Part shown: one piece after another, positions 22,579 through 34,518 of the stretch
Layout of the letters: the number at the start of each line of letters is the position of its first letter
Position numbering within the stretch: the first letter of the stretch is position 1
Source of the DNA: Lenzites betulinus
Lineage: Eukaryota; Basidiomycota; Agaricomycetes; Polyporales; Polyporaceae
Length of the DNA stretch: 64,000 nucleotides
Assembly (NCBI GenBank): GCA_022264855.1
Contig: JABYQU010000007.1
Span: 1-64,000 of the forward strand
Reading direction: 5' to 3'
Notes under the pieces: model-generated
What the model was told of the DNA's origin: nothing
What the model saw: the letters and a program-made list of their open reading frames with translations, nothing else
Database searches by the model: none
Translations under genes and position numbers: made by a program

Positions 22579-23353
22579 GTTGGCACCAGCACTCACCTGG
22601 GCATGATCAATCAATGCACTCGGGCCCACTCGCAGAGCAAATTTCTAACACCAGCGACGCGGAGTAACAAGTCTCAATAGTTAGACTAGACCAAGACGTA
22701 TGTGGGGGTTCGGAAAGAAGAGACGCGACGCTCGACCCGCGTTTCACGTCTAACTAACCCCAAATCACGTGCCTGAAACGTGCGGTCACGTTCGCTACAA
22801 CTCAAAATTGAAAACACCCCGACTCCTAAGCTTTAAGTAAACCTGACGCTAACAATTTATTCGACTTCAATCTTGCCAGAACCCGAGGCGTGGTATATAC
22901 GTAGCTTTCATGGCGCCGAGTCCGGTCTCTCTCGAGGAGTTACATCTATATAGATTATGGTTCCATAAAAACAGACACGAATGTGGTCGTTCGAGACTGC
23001 AAGCAAAAGCTAATTGATTCATTATGCGAGGAAGCCAGAGTAGAACGGTTTCGTGCCGTGCTGGTGGCGGTGGCAGTGAAAGCTGCTCATCCGGCAGGAT
23101 ATATCGTCCTAAAGACGTCATTCAATTCGCGGACACCCTAGTCAAGGAGAGTCCAATAATGCATAACGAGGAAAAGATACAACAACAAAGTACTGCTGTC
23201 CGACCAAGTCCTTTCAGAGTCCTTCGAAATCAAGAGCACTTACAAACCCGAGCATTACGTATAGGATGATTGATACACTCAGGTCGTTACGGGTGTTGTA
23301 CTCTGCAAGGTTTTCAGAAATTGCGTATCGGAAGAAGAGGAGTGGGCGTTCAC
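22579..23353. other. Intergenic between Rap1-like and secreted-protein genes
   Basis: No supported gene. The stretch holds the presumed promoter of the Rap1-like gene (22580-22850) and the 3' flank of the secreted-protein gene. Nothing repetitive was seen. Confidence 0.4.
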
Positions 23354-24104
23354 TTACTGGACATACCAACGCTGGTCGGTAGCGACGCACAGCCCGCCCT
23401 GGGCATTGTTGGCCGCGTCGCAATCGGTGGACAGCCAGGTGACGAGCTTCGACTGTCGGACACAAGGGTCATCGTCAGCGGGGTCGGAAGCATTTGTACA
23501 GACGCAGATGTACCCATTCCGTGCGGCAGTAGATGAGGGTGGAGAAGTCCTGGTTCAGGAAATACGTGAGGCAGGTCTGGTACTGCATCGTGATCTTGTT
23601 GGTTGGGGTCTATCGGACGCGCGAACATCAGGGTGAGCGGTGCGCCCTACGGCATAGATGATCTAGGCATACGCCGGTGGCCGAGACGTTGAACAGAACG
23701 CCGACGTTCTGCGAGTCATACAGCAAGGCATCCGCAATGATGCTACAGTCGCCGGTGCTCGGGCCGTTTCCGGAAGGGGTGAAGCAGAAGGTGTTACCTG
23801 TATAGTGCAAAGTAGGTCTGATCAGAATTGCTACGTCCGTCGAAGATGGACACTTACAAGCAGCCCCGCACACGTTGTTGCTTTGCCGCTTGGTAAGGGC
23901 ATCGACGATGGCGCCGTCGGCGGAGACAAGCGGATCTTCGTCGCAGTGAGAGTACGAGACCTTGACGTTGTTGTCCTTGCCGATGTAGGTCTCGTACGTG
24001 ATTTCCTCGTTCGTGCAAGCCGGGGCGCCGCCCGATGCAACAAGGGCCGCAGAGCCTGCATAGATGCTCGCGAGCAAGACGGAGACGAGGGAGAAGAGCT
24101 GCAT
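23354..24104 (-). CDS. Small secreted cysteine-containing protein
   Basis: Exons are 24104-23858, 23797-23673, 23594-23514 and 23452-23354, giving 183 residues with every junction in phase. The N-terminus is a clear signal peptide (MQLFSLVSVLLASIYAGSAA). A Lys-Arg pair near residue 72 could be a Kex2 processing site. The mature part has scattered cysteines (NNVCGAAC, TFCFTPSG, GDCSIIADAL, TCLTYF, CRTEW, STDCDAANNAQGG). The family looks like the small secreted proteins common in mushrooms and wood-rot fungi. I know no function; the protein could act outside the cell in host or substrate contact. The introns are 50-80 bp. Confidence 0.72.
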
Positions 24105-25442
24105 GATGAGGTGGAGTGACTGTACGGTTCAGAAAGCTCAGCAGGAGCGAGTGAGGAGCGAGACAGAGAGGCGGACTTATATACTCCTATGACCCATACG
24201 AACTAGCTGTCATGAGCCCCATATTTATCCGAGACAGGGTTTAGAGTAGGCGGCGAATTGGAGCCCACCTGCGTCCAGTGCGGTGCCCAGTCCCCACAAG
24301 GTCGGACGAAAGCCACGCGGTCGTTTTGACCGGTGACGGGTGCCCGCAAGAAGATGCGCAAAAGTACTGCTCGAAAAGATCCGGCGCGTCACAGAGAAGC
24401 AGCAACAGTGGCTAGAAGAACCTAGGTAGATGCCAGGTGATCCTCGGCACGGAAAGCAGCGCACATGCGCCGACGGAGCAGTGCATCGTGTACCCGCCAA
24501 GTATGCCGGTGATGTTCAAGCCGCGCAGGTTGGCAACAGCCTGGCTCGTTCGAGCAAGACAATGACGCAGAGTGAAGGCAGGGGAATGCACATCAGCGCG
24601 GGGGCGGCGGTGCTCGCAAAGGTTCAATTCTTGTTGCAGCGTTGCGATCATAACCTCCAAGTGATAGTCTGACCATCCGAAACGTAGAAGGTCATAGACC
24701 CTGGGATGCACATACCTAGTAGAATCACTTTCAGAGTGTTGCACCCTGTGCTCCAGTAGCTTACCTGTTATTCCCTAACGATTATAATAATCGTGGCGTG
24801 TACAGTTCATTATGTATACAGCTCTCCGAGCTTACACGGTCTGTGTGGTCTTCGGTCCTCGGCTATCGAGTGCATAGTTCTGGTCGCAAGGACAATTGGG
24901 AGGTGCATGTAAACACAGAAGGTATCCCGGGGGCAAATAGACGTGGTCGGATCGTTCCATCGGGTTGGTTCAACGGAACAAAGAGAGTTCCGCCTCGGCG
25001 TCGGTGTGCCCCGGAGGATCAGTCATATTCAAGCCCCGATTTGATATCCGCGCTGTTAGGCGAGAGTATTCAGGCTCCGACAATGCTTTTTGCGCCGCAA
25101 AAATAGCGGAGATTGAACATGTTGCCTCGTGGTGGTGCCTCGGCGCTCTGCCATTGTACATGAGGACAATGGCGCGGTGGCGCGGTCGAGCGTGTTTGCG
25201 GCTCTCTTTTGTGCTCCTCTGCGCGTACAAAAAGCTCATCGGTGACCGGATAGGCTGCTTCAGTTTCCCCCTGATCTTGCACGCCTCCTCGACTGCTTTA
25301 CGAGCTGCTCTTGACGAGAGTTCGCATTTACGCACACCACAGTCCTTTCCCTCACCTCTGCTAGACTGCCCTCCGCCACTTCGGACCGCAAGCACCCATC
25401 CTACGACCGACTTTGACGACCTTAGAACCCACACCTCATACC
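24105..25442. other. Intergenic, promoter side of the LPMO gene
   Basis: Open frames up to 203 codons occur on both strands but show no domain and no splice support. The last 300 bases are pyrimidine-rich, as is common upstream of basidiomycete start codons. Confidence 0.4.
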
Positions 25443-27009
25443 ATGAAACGCTTCGCTGTTTTCGCTGCCTTCTCGGCCGCTGTGCCCTATGTTGTTGCCC
25501 ACGGCTTCGTCTCGCAAGTTGCGATCGACGGCCAGGCGTATGCGGGGAACGTCCCCAATGAATACAAAGGTGTGTACTCATTTCGAAAAACCTTCGCTTC
25601 GCAAAAGACGAGCTGGGTGGACGAAGAGATGCACACCAACCGGCTCATCTTGGGGGGTGCTTTTCGTTGCCTTTTCGGGACACGCACTTGCCCCATATAT
25701 CTCAAGTCCTTGTATCTGCACTAGCAAATCAGTCAGGGGCGTTCTAATTTGTTCGATTCGCCCTCTTCGTGGGCGAATAGTAGTACTTCTTCAAGTCTAC
25801 GCCTAGCCAGCCGGCTTTTTATTTCCCGGCTTTGCTTCGGATTCCTTCTCCTCAGCCCGTCCCCGCCCACGATCCGATCTCCATTTTCCATTCGAAGCTC
25901 TCCCCAAGCCCTAAACTAACCTATTGTCTCGCCTCGCTCAGGTCCAAGCCCTATCCGTCTTGTTTCGGATATCAGCCCCGTGAAGGGCGCGTCCAACCCG
26001 GACCTGAATTGCGGCCTCAACGCGCAACTCGCCGAGCTTGTCGTGCCCGCCAACCCGGGTAGTTCGGTCGAAATGCAGTGGTCGGGCGGTGCTGGCCAGA
26101 AGGTAAGCGTGCATATCGCCCCTCATCATCTTTGAGCCGGAAAGCTCATCCTGTTCTCCAGTGGCCGCACAATACCGGCCCCCTCATGACCTACATGGCC
26201 TCGTGCGGCGACACAACCTGCGACAAGTTCAACGGGTCGTCCGCGCAGTGGTTCAAGATCGACGAGGCAGGCAAGAAGACCGACGATCCGTCGCAATGGG
26301 TCCAGCAGGACATCATGAACGGCGATTCGTACACCTTCACTCTCCCGCAAGATCTCGCGCCCGGCGACTACCTTATCCGTCACGAGGTGCGTACTCGCCG
26401 TGATATGCATCCCCCCAGAAGTGTGGCTGACGACGACGCTCGCAGATCATTGCCCTTCATCTCGCCGTAACAATGGGCGGCGCAGAGTTCTACCCGTCGT
26501 GCACACAGGTGCGCGTTGGCGGGAGCGGCTCTGGGAAGCCCACCGACACCGTAACGTTCCCTGGTGGATACTCGGATAGCGACCCCGGTATCTTTGACCC
26601 CACCGTACGTGCCCGAGCCTCCTATTGCCCACTCCTCTTATCTGACGGCCGTGGCTCGCACCAGGTCTTCGACGACGACTCTAAGTATGTCTTCCCTGGG
26701 CCCCCGATCTCCAACCTCGCCTCGACCTCGGCCGGGATCACCCCGCCTGCGAGCGCGACGCCGAGCTTCCCGCCCGAGGGCGCATCTGCGACTGCACCTG
26801 CGAGCGCAACGGGGGCCGGGTCTGGGTCGGGCACGAGCGCCACACATGTGGCGACGCCATCTGCTTCCGCAGGCACCGGCGCAGCCGCGCAGGGGGGGAA
26901 GGCGCAATGCCGGCTGAAGAGCAGGGCGACGGTGGACGCGTCGACGTTGATCGAGAACCGGCCACGGCACTACAGCAGGATCATGCGTCGCATTATGCAC
27001 GCGAGTTGA
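25443..27009 (+). CDS. AA9 lytic polysaccharide monooxygenase, secreted
   Basis: Exons 25443-25569, 25942-26102, 26162-26386, 26446-26604 and 26665-27009 join in phase to 338 residues. A signal peptide (MKRFAVFAAFSAAVPYVVA) ends exactly before His-Gly-Phe, so the mature protein begins with the N-terminal His of the copper histidine brace. The second brace His is in WPHNTGPLMTYMASC, and the family's ALHLAV...GGAEFYPSC block with the axial Tyr follows. AA9 enzymes cleave cellulose and other beta-glucans oxidatively, using H2O2 or O2 plus an electron donor. A Ser/Thr/Ala-rich linker and a basic tail follow instead of a cellulose-binding CBM1. Intron 1 is unusually long at 372 bp; the others are about 60 bp. 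Confidence 0.92.
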
Positions 27010-29392
27010 ACGCGACGCCAGCGCGTATATTATGACGGCGCTCAGGAAGGACTGGTTCCTGCGAGCGCAACGAGGTTTTGATGCTATTATGTGTAATATT
27101 AGAACGATATACGACTTTTGTAGCGTGTAGTCTTCGGGTTTTATTGATGTAATGTTATTGGGATCTGCCATACATTCGGACCAATCTGAAGGATTGGCCT
27201 ACATGCGCTAGTACGTGAAGACGGTGAAGTGATACGTATGGTTGCACCAAGCTGCTAGTTTCATTGCGCTTCCTCACGATATCTTGCTGGGGGGCGCATA
27301 TGAACGCATGTGTGGTAATGTTGTGTGGGCTGTGCCACTTGTTCTCGCAGGATTCCGTAGTAATGATTAACCCATACATGTACTTACTACAAGATTATGC
27401 ATGGAGGCAGCGAGTAGAAAACTGATTGGGACGCGCACCAGCCAGGCTTACATGTCCCCAAGCCGAAGAGCGCGTGGCCCGGCTACGGGGCCCGCGCACT
27501 CAGGCAACCGCGTTGCGATGATTGCACAACGGTTATCCAACGGGATGAGATTCATTGTGAAAGGCTTACGCTGAGCCGGAGTAAGTACCCGGGAAGCGAA
27601 CAAGATGCGAACAGAAATGGTGTGGTCCATAACGGAGTGGCGGCGGGGCTGTATGCATGGGTCTGGAAGCTAGACATACAACGCGAGCCTACCATTGGCC
27701 AGCTCAACGAAAGGAGTTCGTTGGAACATTCTTATGGAACACACGGCTCCCCGCGCACGGATTGCGACACGAGTTGAGCCGCTACTCCGCGCCGCCGGCT
27801 CGGCCAGGCTCCCTTTTCTTTCCGTCGACGACCCGTCGTATTCTGTGAGATTAGCGCCCAGGCGTACATGAAGGTGCCTGTGGTGCTTTCAACAGAAGAC
27901 AACAGGCGCAGAGCCTGATCTGCCATGTGGATAATTAAAACAGAGCAACTGAACGCGGGATAAACATACCACGGTGGGGCTTCTGAAATCTCTTGCAACG
28001 GTGGGATCGGTTGCGAAAGAGCGTCACCACTACGACATAAGGACTGTAAGAATTGACGTCGGTAGAATCCTGAGCGTAGTGCGCAAACAGCTCAGGGGGC
28101 CGGATATGCACATCCAGTGTCGGCGTCGGTGCTGTCAGTAAACTCATTGACCCGTGATCCTCCTCACATGCAAAGCCGTACTTTGAGTAGTGACCAAATG
28201 ACATGCTATCGCAATGCTTCCTACATCCGCCGTCAGGAGGTTCTGCGTGGCGAGGGAATCGGTACACTGGCAGGTGCAGAGGAGGCGCAGGAGAGGCGGA
28301 ATTCGCTCGGGCTCAGGACGAACCGAAGACACCTTCCTTTTTGGGACGTTACATCCCAAATGCGGCAATGTACGATCCGCTGCCCGCATCCGCCCGTCAA
28401 ATGGTCGCGCACGCCTTGCCCTACGTTTTCTCGCGCACAAGATCACCGAGACGAGCGCACTTGAAAAGCTTACCACTTATTGCTGCGCGGTACCTGTGTC
28501 ATTATTCAGATTCCAAAGCTGACATTCACTAATCAACCAACGTCCTAATAGTGCCTCCGTCTGCTCCCTGTCGGCGCCCTGGGAGGTCTATGTCAGCTTG
28601 AGGCGGCCTTGAGCTCTCGTCAGCCTCCCTCGGCTACTTGATAGCCGTTACAGTCCTGCCCAATGCTGCGCCCGGACACGTCAAACGGCGTAGCGTCTGC
28701 GTACATCCGTCAATTTTGGAGCTGGAAATCCGGAATGTTTTTCCAAAATGGAACGCAGATACTACGGCTTTTCCCGTTCCGCGCGGTGCCGACCTCAGCG
28801 CACTGCGCAATAAGCACGAAATACGGCGGCCCATATCCCTCTCCGACGCACGAAATGGGGATGAACGACATCGGAGGCTGGCGAGGAAGTCTATATCGCA
28901 GACCGACCGTCGGTTCACACCACTGAGATTGCTGCGTATTGTGGCATATCCATTCACGGACGAGTACGTGTCTATGCCACCTCTCGTAGGGGCCAATCCC
29001 ACCGTTGTGCGATAAATGCATCCCGCGTGCCCAGGACGATTGTGGACGACGCCTGGCGAGGGACTCCGAAGCAAGCGACAAACCGCCTGATCGCTGGTGT
29101 CTAGACTGTCCCGATATGGGCGTGGGGCACACCACATTTCCACCAGGAATGGGCAGGGCTGACCCCGGAGATCTCGCGGGCCAATCGTGATCTCGACCAG
29201 ATCCCAATTGGGACCGATCGCACTCGGACAGGAGCCTCTCGACGCCCACTCTCGCGCGGAAGCAATGAATATGGTATCCGAATATCCGTCGCCCATTTCC
29301 TTCGCCCTCCATCCGTCTTCCACACCGTGAAATCTATATCTTCACGGCGCTCTTCGCTTGGCTCTTGTCTTCCCTCCCGTTCCTCCATCACT
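27010..29392. other. Long intergenic stretch (2.4 kb), nothing assigned
   Basis: The longest frame is 229 codons (28634-29323, minus), with mixed composition and a shadow frame of similar length, so I do not call a gene. The last few hundred bases are presumably the promoter of the Zn2Cys6 factor. No repeats with clear borders were seen. Confidence 0.4.
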
Positions 29393-31405
29393 ATGTCGAC
29401 CGTCCACCTATCCCTCGACGACTATGTCTTTCCCGGCAACAAGCCACACCCGGCTTACGAGCTCTCTTACGCCCTGGGGGCGCCTCAACATCCCTCGTTA
29501 TACTCGCACCCCAGCCTCGAAGCGCAGCCCTCTGGCTCGCACCATCAGGCGCGCTTTAACCACCACCCCGCGGATAACACGCATCCCACCTACCTTCCCG
29601 ATCACCCCAAGGCCTTCCTGACACAATACTATGCTGGCATGGGAGGTATGGGATGCACCCAATTCGACGGCTCGGCGCCGCCTTACGCCATGGCGCAACG
29701 TCCCTCTTCGCCTCGGACGGTTTACGCCGCTAATCCCGCCTGGGGCGTGCCCGAAGGATACGGAGCGCCCTCGGACCCAACCGCGTCCAGCTCGTCGTTC
29801 CTACACAACTTCCAGAACGCGATAAACGCCTCGCACACCACCCACGCTCAACAGCAAGCGGCTGACCAAGCTGAGCTCGCCCCCCCTCAGCCGCGCGCCG
29901 TTTCGCCGACGCCATGGACGCTCTCCGGGTCTCTGGACCCCGCTACTGGTGTCTTCCAGCGCAGTGTTGAGCATCCCCGTCTTCGCACCGCGCAGGCATG
30001 CGAGAAGTGCCGTATACGCAAAGCAAAGGTTAGTTGCAATCGCGTCTGCTCTTTGCTCATGCCTAACCTATTATTCCATCTTCCAGTGCAGTGGCGACCA
30101 TCCCACTTGTCAGCGGTGCCTCTCGCGGGGCTTGCAATGCGAGTACGCCCCCGAGCGGAAGATGCGCGGGCCCAACAAGCAGAAGCGGAAGAGCGTCTCT
30201 TCCCAGAAGCACACGGACGGTTCTCCGGACGGCGATCGCAGGAGTTCTATCACCTCCATCACCTCCATCACATCGACTGTCAGCTCTAGTTCGGATGCCT
30301 CAGGGTTCGACGGCCATGCTGCTGCAGCGACAGCCGCCGTCAACGGTAGCAGGCCCTCGAGTCGTGCGAGTCGTGCCAGCCCCCATTCAGGCATGCAGTC
30401 GTCCCCGCTCCGGACCAACGCACCGCGGCCCCGTTCTTCGACTATCGCGCTCGGAGCGATCAAGCGTGCCGCGGAGTACACGCCGTCCAGTCGTCTGCAC
30501 ATGGACCAGGCTGCCTCCCCGCATATCCGTCAACGCCCCCCGCCCATTGACTTAAGCAGCGCGCGCCAGTTCCCGAACGGCTATCCCAACATGCTCGCAC
30601 ATTACACCCGCGGTGGCGAGCCCATTGGCGCGTATGGCCCTCCCGCTGCCCCTGGGTTCGGCGGCGCATCAGAGGCGCGCCGACCCTCGCTGCCCCCGTA
30701 CCTCCTCGAGGCGTACTCGCGCATCGCGTTCGCGAACCCGGAGGCTCCCCCTCACCACGCTGCGTACCACGACCCCTCCCCATTCGCCGTCGGCCCTCCC
30801 CCTCCCTCGGCCGAGTCATCCGGCATGGCTCGGTATGTCCTTCCCTACTCCCCCTACTATTAACACCGGCTAATCCGCCCGCGCCCTCGCTTCCCCCCTT
30901 CCCCAGTCTAGTCGCCGATCCATACATGCACTCATCAACCTACACGCCCTCCCGGGCCATGGACATGGATCTATTGGCATACCTGCAGAGCTCCCCGACG
31001 GACGCGCTCTCCGTCTACTCCAACCCGCGCTCGAACTCGTCCGACGTCTCCGCACCCATCACCCCGCTGTCGCTCTCCGACGGCGAGAGCGCGTATGGCG
31101 GTGCGCCGCCCGACCTCGCCTTCTCGGACTACGTCGCCGCGTTCACGCACGCGGGCTCGGCGGAGCCCGACGCGTTCCCCGTCGTCGACGAGCTCGGCGA
31201 GCATTCCTTCCCCGACGGGGGCATGCAGGCGGCGTTCGGCGGAGGTATGGAGGACGCGTTTCGGCCGAAGAGCGCGCCGGAGGCGCTTGGCGCGGGCTGG
31301 GACGTCTCGATGGACGACGAGACGCCGCGCGCGGGCGGCGAGCGCAAGCTGTCGGACATCGGGCGCCTTATGGCGGACGTTGTGCTCGGCGCCGAGGCGT
31401 CATAA
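29393..31405 (+). CDS. Zn2Cys6 (GAL4-type) transcription factor
   Basis: Exons 29393-30028, 30087-30832 and 30907-31405 join in phase to 626 residues. The ATG is the first in frame. The DNA-binding domain spans the first intron at residues 205-235: ACEKCRIRKAK joined to CSGDHPTCQRCLSRGLQCEY, with all six zinc cysteines. A basic linker (KMRGPNKQKRK) follows. The rest is Ser/Pro/Ala-rich and disordered, with a Ser/Thr tract near residue 275. There is no obvious fungal-specific middle homology domain. Most members of this fungal family are nuclear regulators of metabolism or development. The domain lies mid-protein rather than at the N-terminus, as in several mushroom members. The target is unknown. 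Confidence 0.87.
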
Positions 31406-33257
31406 CGCGCATTGCATGGACTGTTCCCCGTTTCATCACTAGACATAGCAGCGTGTTAATTTACTGTACTCCCGCCGCCCTACATTGCTGTCTCCATTCT
31501 GCCTCGTAACATCTGTTGTATCCATACTCTGTCTACTGTGCCTGCTCGCTGTATCCATACTGCTCCCCATACTACTACTATACGCATTCGTAATATCCGT
31601 ACGCTATTGTCCAGCTATCCCTCGGCCGCCACATGATTCTTTAGAAATGCATTGATAAGTTAGTTCATCCTCATCCCTACTCCGTAGTACGCACTCACCA
31701 CCGGCGCGCGCGCCACCCCCCTACGCTGCACTCCAAAGTTTTCGCAGTTCAGCCGAGCCCATTGAGCCCCGGGCCCGGGCGCCCGCACGGTACCCGTGGT
31801 GCCCGACCGCAAGTTGTCAGCAAGCCCAGGCCGCCCTGCGGTTAATTGCTTCCGCCGCAAGTGCCTCTACAGGCAGTTACATATATTAACAAAAACACCT
31901 GCTGATGGTAAATAAGCACGACGCACCGAGTGCACGGCGCGTGCGAGCAGGACCCCTGACATTGGGAGGATATCCCTGATGACCGTCCGGACAATATCTC
32001 GGGTTCTGGAGGGGGTATGCCTGCTCGCATCCGGACAAAACAGGGCTTAGACGCCGAAAGGCCTGTGGAATGGTCCGGACATGGATGCCTAAAAGAGCCA
32101 TCAGGTTCAGCCCAAGTGGGCGCTAAACACATATTTAGCGCCGAAAATCAGGCCTGTGGTGGTTAAGCGCCGTCTTTCGGACATTTTCTAGCTTTTTAGG
32201 GGCCGAAAGCCTGATTTTATCCGGACAAAAGTGGGCGTCTAACAGGCCTGTTGACCCCGGACATTTTGGGCAAAATCGTGGTCGGCGTCATCAGGCATTT
32301 TGGGCGGTTGTCGGGGGTCCTGTGCGAGCGCAGCGGGGTCGCGTGCACGTGCGCTCTGATCGCGCGCGCGGGTGCGTGCGCGGGGCGGCTACTGTATCGC
32401 GCGCGGCGGGACAGGAGCGTAGTAATAGAGCGCACTGGCCCGGCGGCGCCGATCGGCGCGCGCGCTGCGGTGCCGCGGTGGCGGGGCGCGACGTCGTGGG
32501 TGGGAGCGCTCGAGGGCCAGGGGGGCGAGGCGGCCACTGAGCGCGGACTGGATTGTCAGTTGTAGGGCCTTGATGGTGTTGCGGGGCCAGCGCGAGGAAA
32601 ACAGTATTGTTGGGAGGTGCTGTTGAGTCGAGTGGGCGTAGCTTGGCTGTGGACCTGGAGATCGACGCTGTCCGCAGGGGTGGTCGACATGTGCGCGCGA
32701 TCTGCGGAGCCGGCGGAGGGCCTGAGATTGGCATTGGATGTGATCGCGGATCGTAGAGATCGTATTTGCGCTATCGGTCAAGTGGTTTGCACGACTCGGA
32801 GTGGGTAGGTGGATCGTGGTTCGGAATTGTTCTCTGGCCAGGTGACCAGGTATGTTGAGTGAGGGAGACGTTCAAGGATCCACTTGTAGTATATAGTTGC
32901 ACTTGAAGATCGTAACGTCATTAGTGCTTCCGAACTGGACATAATAAATACTTCAAGTTAACTTACGACACCAGGCCCGGAGAAAGAGAGTACGTTACGG
33001 TGCTAGCCAGGTATGCGCAATCAATAACTTGCCAGCAGAAGCGAGGTGCTAGCGAATACTGTAAACATCGATACGTTTGACGTGAATTCCATTCAATGCA
33101 GGGTACGAAGAATCAGGGCAACTAGGGGAGAATGCTGCTTGTATGCGCGTGGCGCTATGAAGAGTCAAAAGACCAGCAAGTTGAATCTCAGCGGGACCTT
33201 CGCTTTCTGTGAATTGACACTCCGAGTGGTCGAGCTGGAAGACTCGTCTCACCTGTA
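31406..33257. other. Intergenic, with a block of repeated TCCGGACA words
   Basis: No gene is supported. From about 31980 to 32300 the words TCCGGACA and GGCCTGT recur, with three copies spaced exactly 44 bp apart (31986, 32030, 32074). A GGCGCTAAA...TTTAGCGCC inverted repeat lies at 32119-32142. After 32330 comes a GC-rich stretch with GCGCGC words; open frames there are low-complexity and lie on both strands. Confidence 0.45.
31980..32300. repeat. Short-motif repeat block, possible transposon end
   Basis: The word TCCGGACA is seen at 31986, 32030, 32074 and 32220, with near matches at 32175 and 32256. Repeated internal short motifs near one end are typical of subterminal regions of hAT- or other cut-and-paste elements. 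No borders or target duplication were found, so the class is unknown. Confidence 0.4.
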
Positions 33258-34434
33258 TCAATTCTCGTCGCAGCACATATCTATAACAGCGGGGTCTGTC
33301 AGATCAGGCATGCCATCAACCAAACCAGCTGCGCCGGGTTGGGTATCTCCAAGCACGATGGCAGTACTCTCTATAGCTTCGACAGACGCTACCGACTTCG
33401 ACCCAGGAGTTGGTCCGGTAAGAGCGAAGGTATTTTCGGCGGTGGTGCTGACAGATGAATAGGGTATGAAGTCCCTACCAGATAACGCAGGACCCTCGGG
33501 GAGCGCAGAGGCGGGCGGTACCTCGGGGGGTGTCGACCGCAGGCCAGCATCGCCACGTCGGCTAGAGGTAGATGCTTTACTAGCCCGCGACATCTGGGTT
33601 CCGCGTAAATGAGCCCAACACAACTGGGGACACGGTGCTTGGAACTGAATCTCACACTTCGTTCCTCCCAGATCCTCGCGTTATCCTCCTGCATAGCCGT
33701 GATATTAACACACGTCCGAACTCGCATTTGGACGCGTTCGTGCGTACCTGGTACTCCTGGAACCACCGTTTTGCAACGTCCGGGTGTTGTTGTATAAACT
33801 GATCCCACTCTCGTCGCTTCTGTTCACAGACGTCCAAGAGTGCGCTGAGCGATTTCTCGCCTAGTCGGTATGAAGAGCCAGACTGTGCGCTTGGATTCTC
33901 CCATCGCCCATCGATCGTCGCGCTCGATTTAAAGGAGTACGCAATGAGCCATGCGTTCTTCTCGCACCATTCTGGGCTGGTGTGTACGTGCGGGGGGGTC
34001 TGCGAGCAATCCGGAGCGGAGAGCGCCTGGTGTGGATAGACGGGTAGCGAGAAGAACTGGAGAATCTGAGATAGCTTTGTGATGTCCGCCTCGTGGCCAA
34101 AGGTCGCTAGAAGACAAATAAGACACTTCGTCTGCTGGGGTCCTTGTACGCCCTTGCGAGCCCTGCCACGCCGCGGGCCCGGCTGAAGGAAGACGGCGGG
34201 ACGCCCTTTTCGTTTGGTTGAGCTGGATTTGCGGTTCTCGTGGCCTGTTGCAATCCTCACAAACGTGCCTGGTGTTTCCTGAATTGCCCATATGTCTCCA
34301 ACGGCGGGCGGGCTAGGCTGCGAGGGACAGTATTCGGTATAGTCGGGGGCGTGGCATCGTCCGCAATCTGTCGACTCCGAGGAGCCTGATACGCTATGGG
34401 CATTCACGGCAGTACAATCAGGTTGTGTAGACAT
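33258..34434 (-). CDS. Uncharacterised protein, 3' part uncertain
   Basis: The first ATG is at 34434 (MSTQPDCTAVNAHS). Exon one runs to a donor at 33748 and codes 229 residues; an acceptor CTATGCAG places exon two at 33688. Exon one holds a CxxC pair (CGRCHAPDYTEYC), a VGDIWAIQETPGTFVRI stretch, a basic run, and hydrophilic helices (LLDVCEQKRREWDQFIQQHPD). Downstream, two overlapping frames remain open to 33389 and 33258; the latter is Ser/Thr/Pro-rich and could be a last exon. I do not recognise a known domain. The start is only 85 bp from the border of the foldback element at 34519, so that insertion sits in its promoter. Confidence 0.5.
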
Positions 34435-34509
34435 GAAGAAGCAGATTGAAGGACACGGTCGGCTTTGGGTCTGCAATGTTGAAGCTTTTGTCTGAATTTT
34501 GCAGAACTA

Positions 34510-34518
34510 CCGCAGCCC
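34510..34518. repeat. Left 9-bp target-site duplication of the foldback element
   Basis: CCGCAGCCC directly precedes the element's first base and is repeated exactly at 35996-36004 after its last base. Confidence 0.85.

Noticed and set aside
24970..25581. Two overlapping ~200-codon frames on both strands
   Set aside because: They run through the promoter and first exon of the LPMO gene; neither has a motif or splice support.
28634..29323. 229-codon minus-strand frame upstream of the Zn2Cys6 gene
   Set aside because: A similarly long shadow frame overlaps it in the same region and there is no recognisable domain, so a gene is not supported.
32290..32810. Overlapping GC-rich open frames of 100-147 codons
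   Set aside because: They are low-complexity and mirror each other on both strands; GC-rich DNA has few stops.
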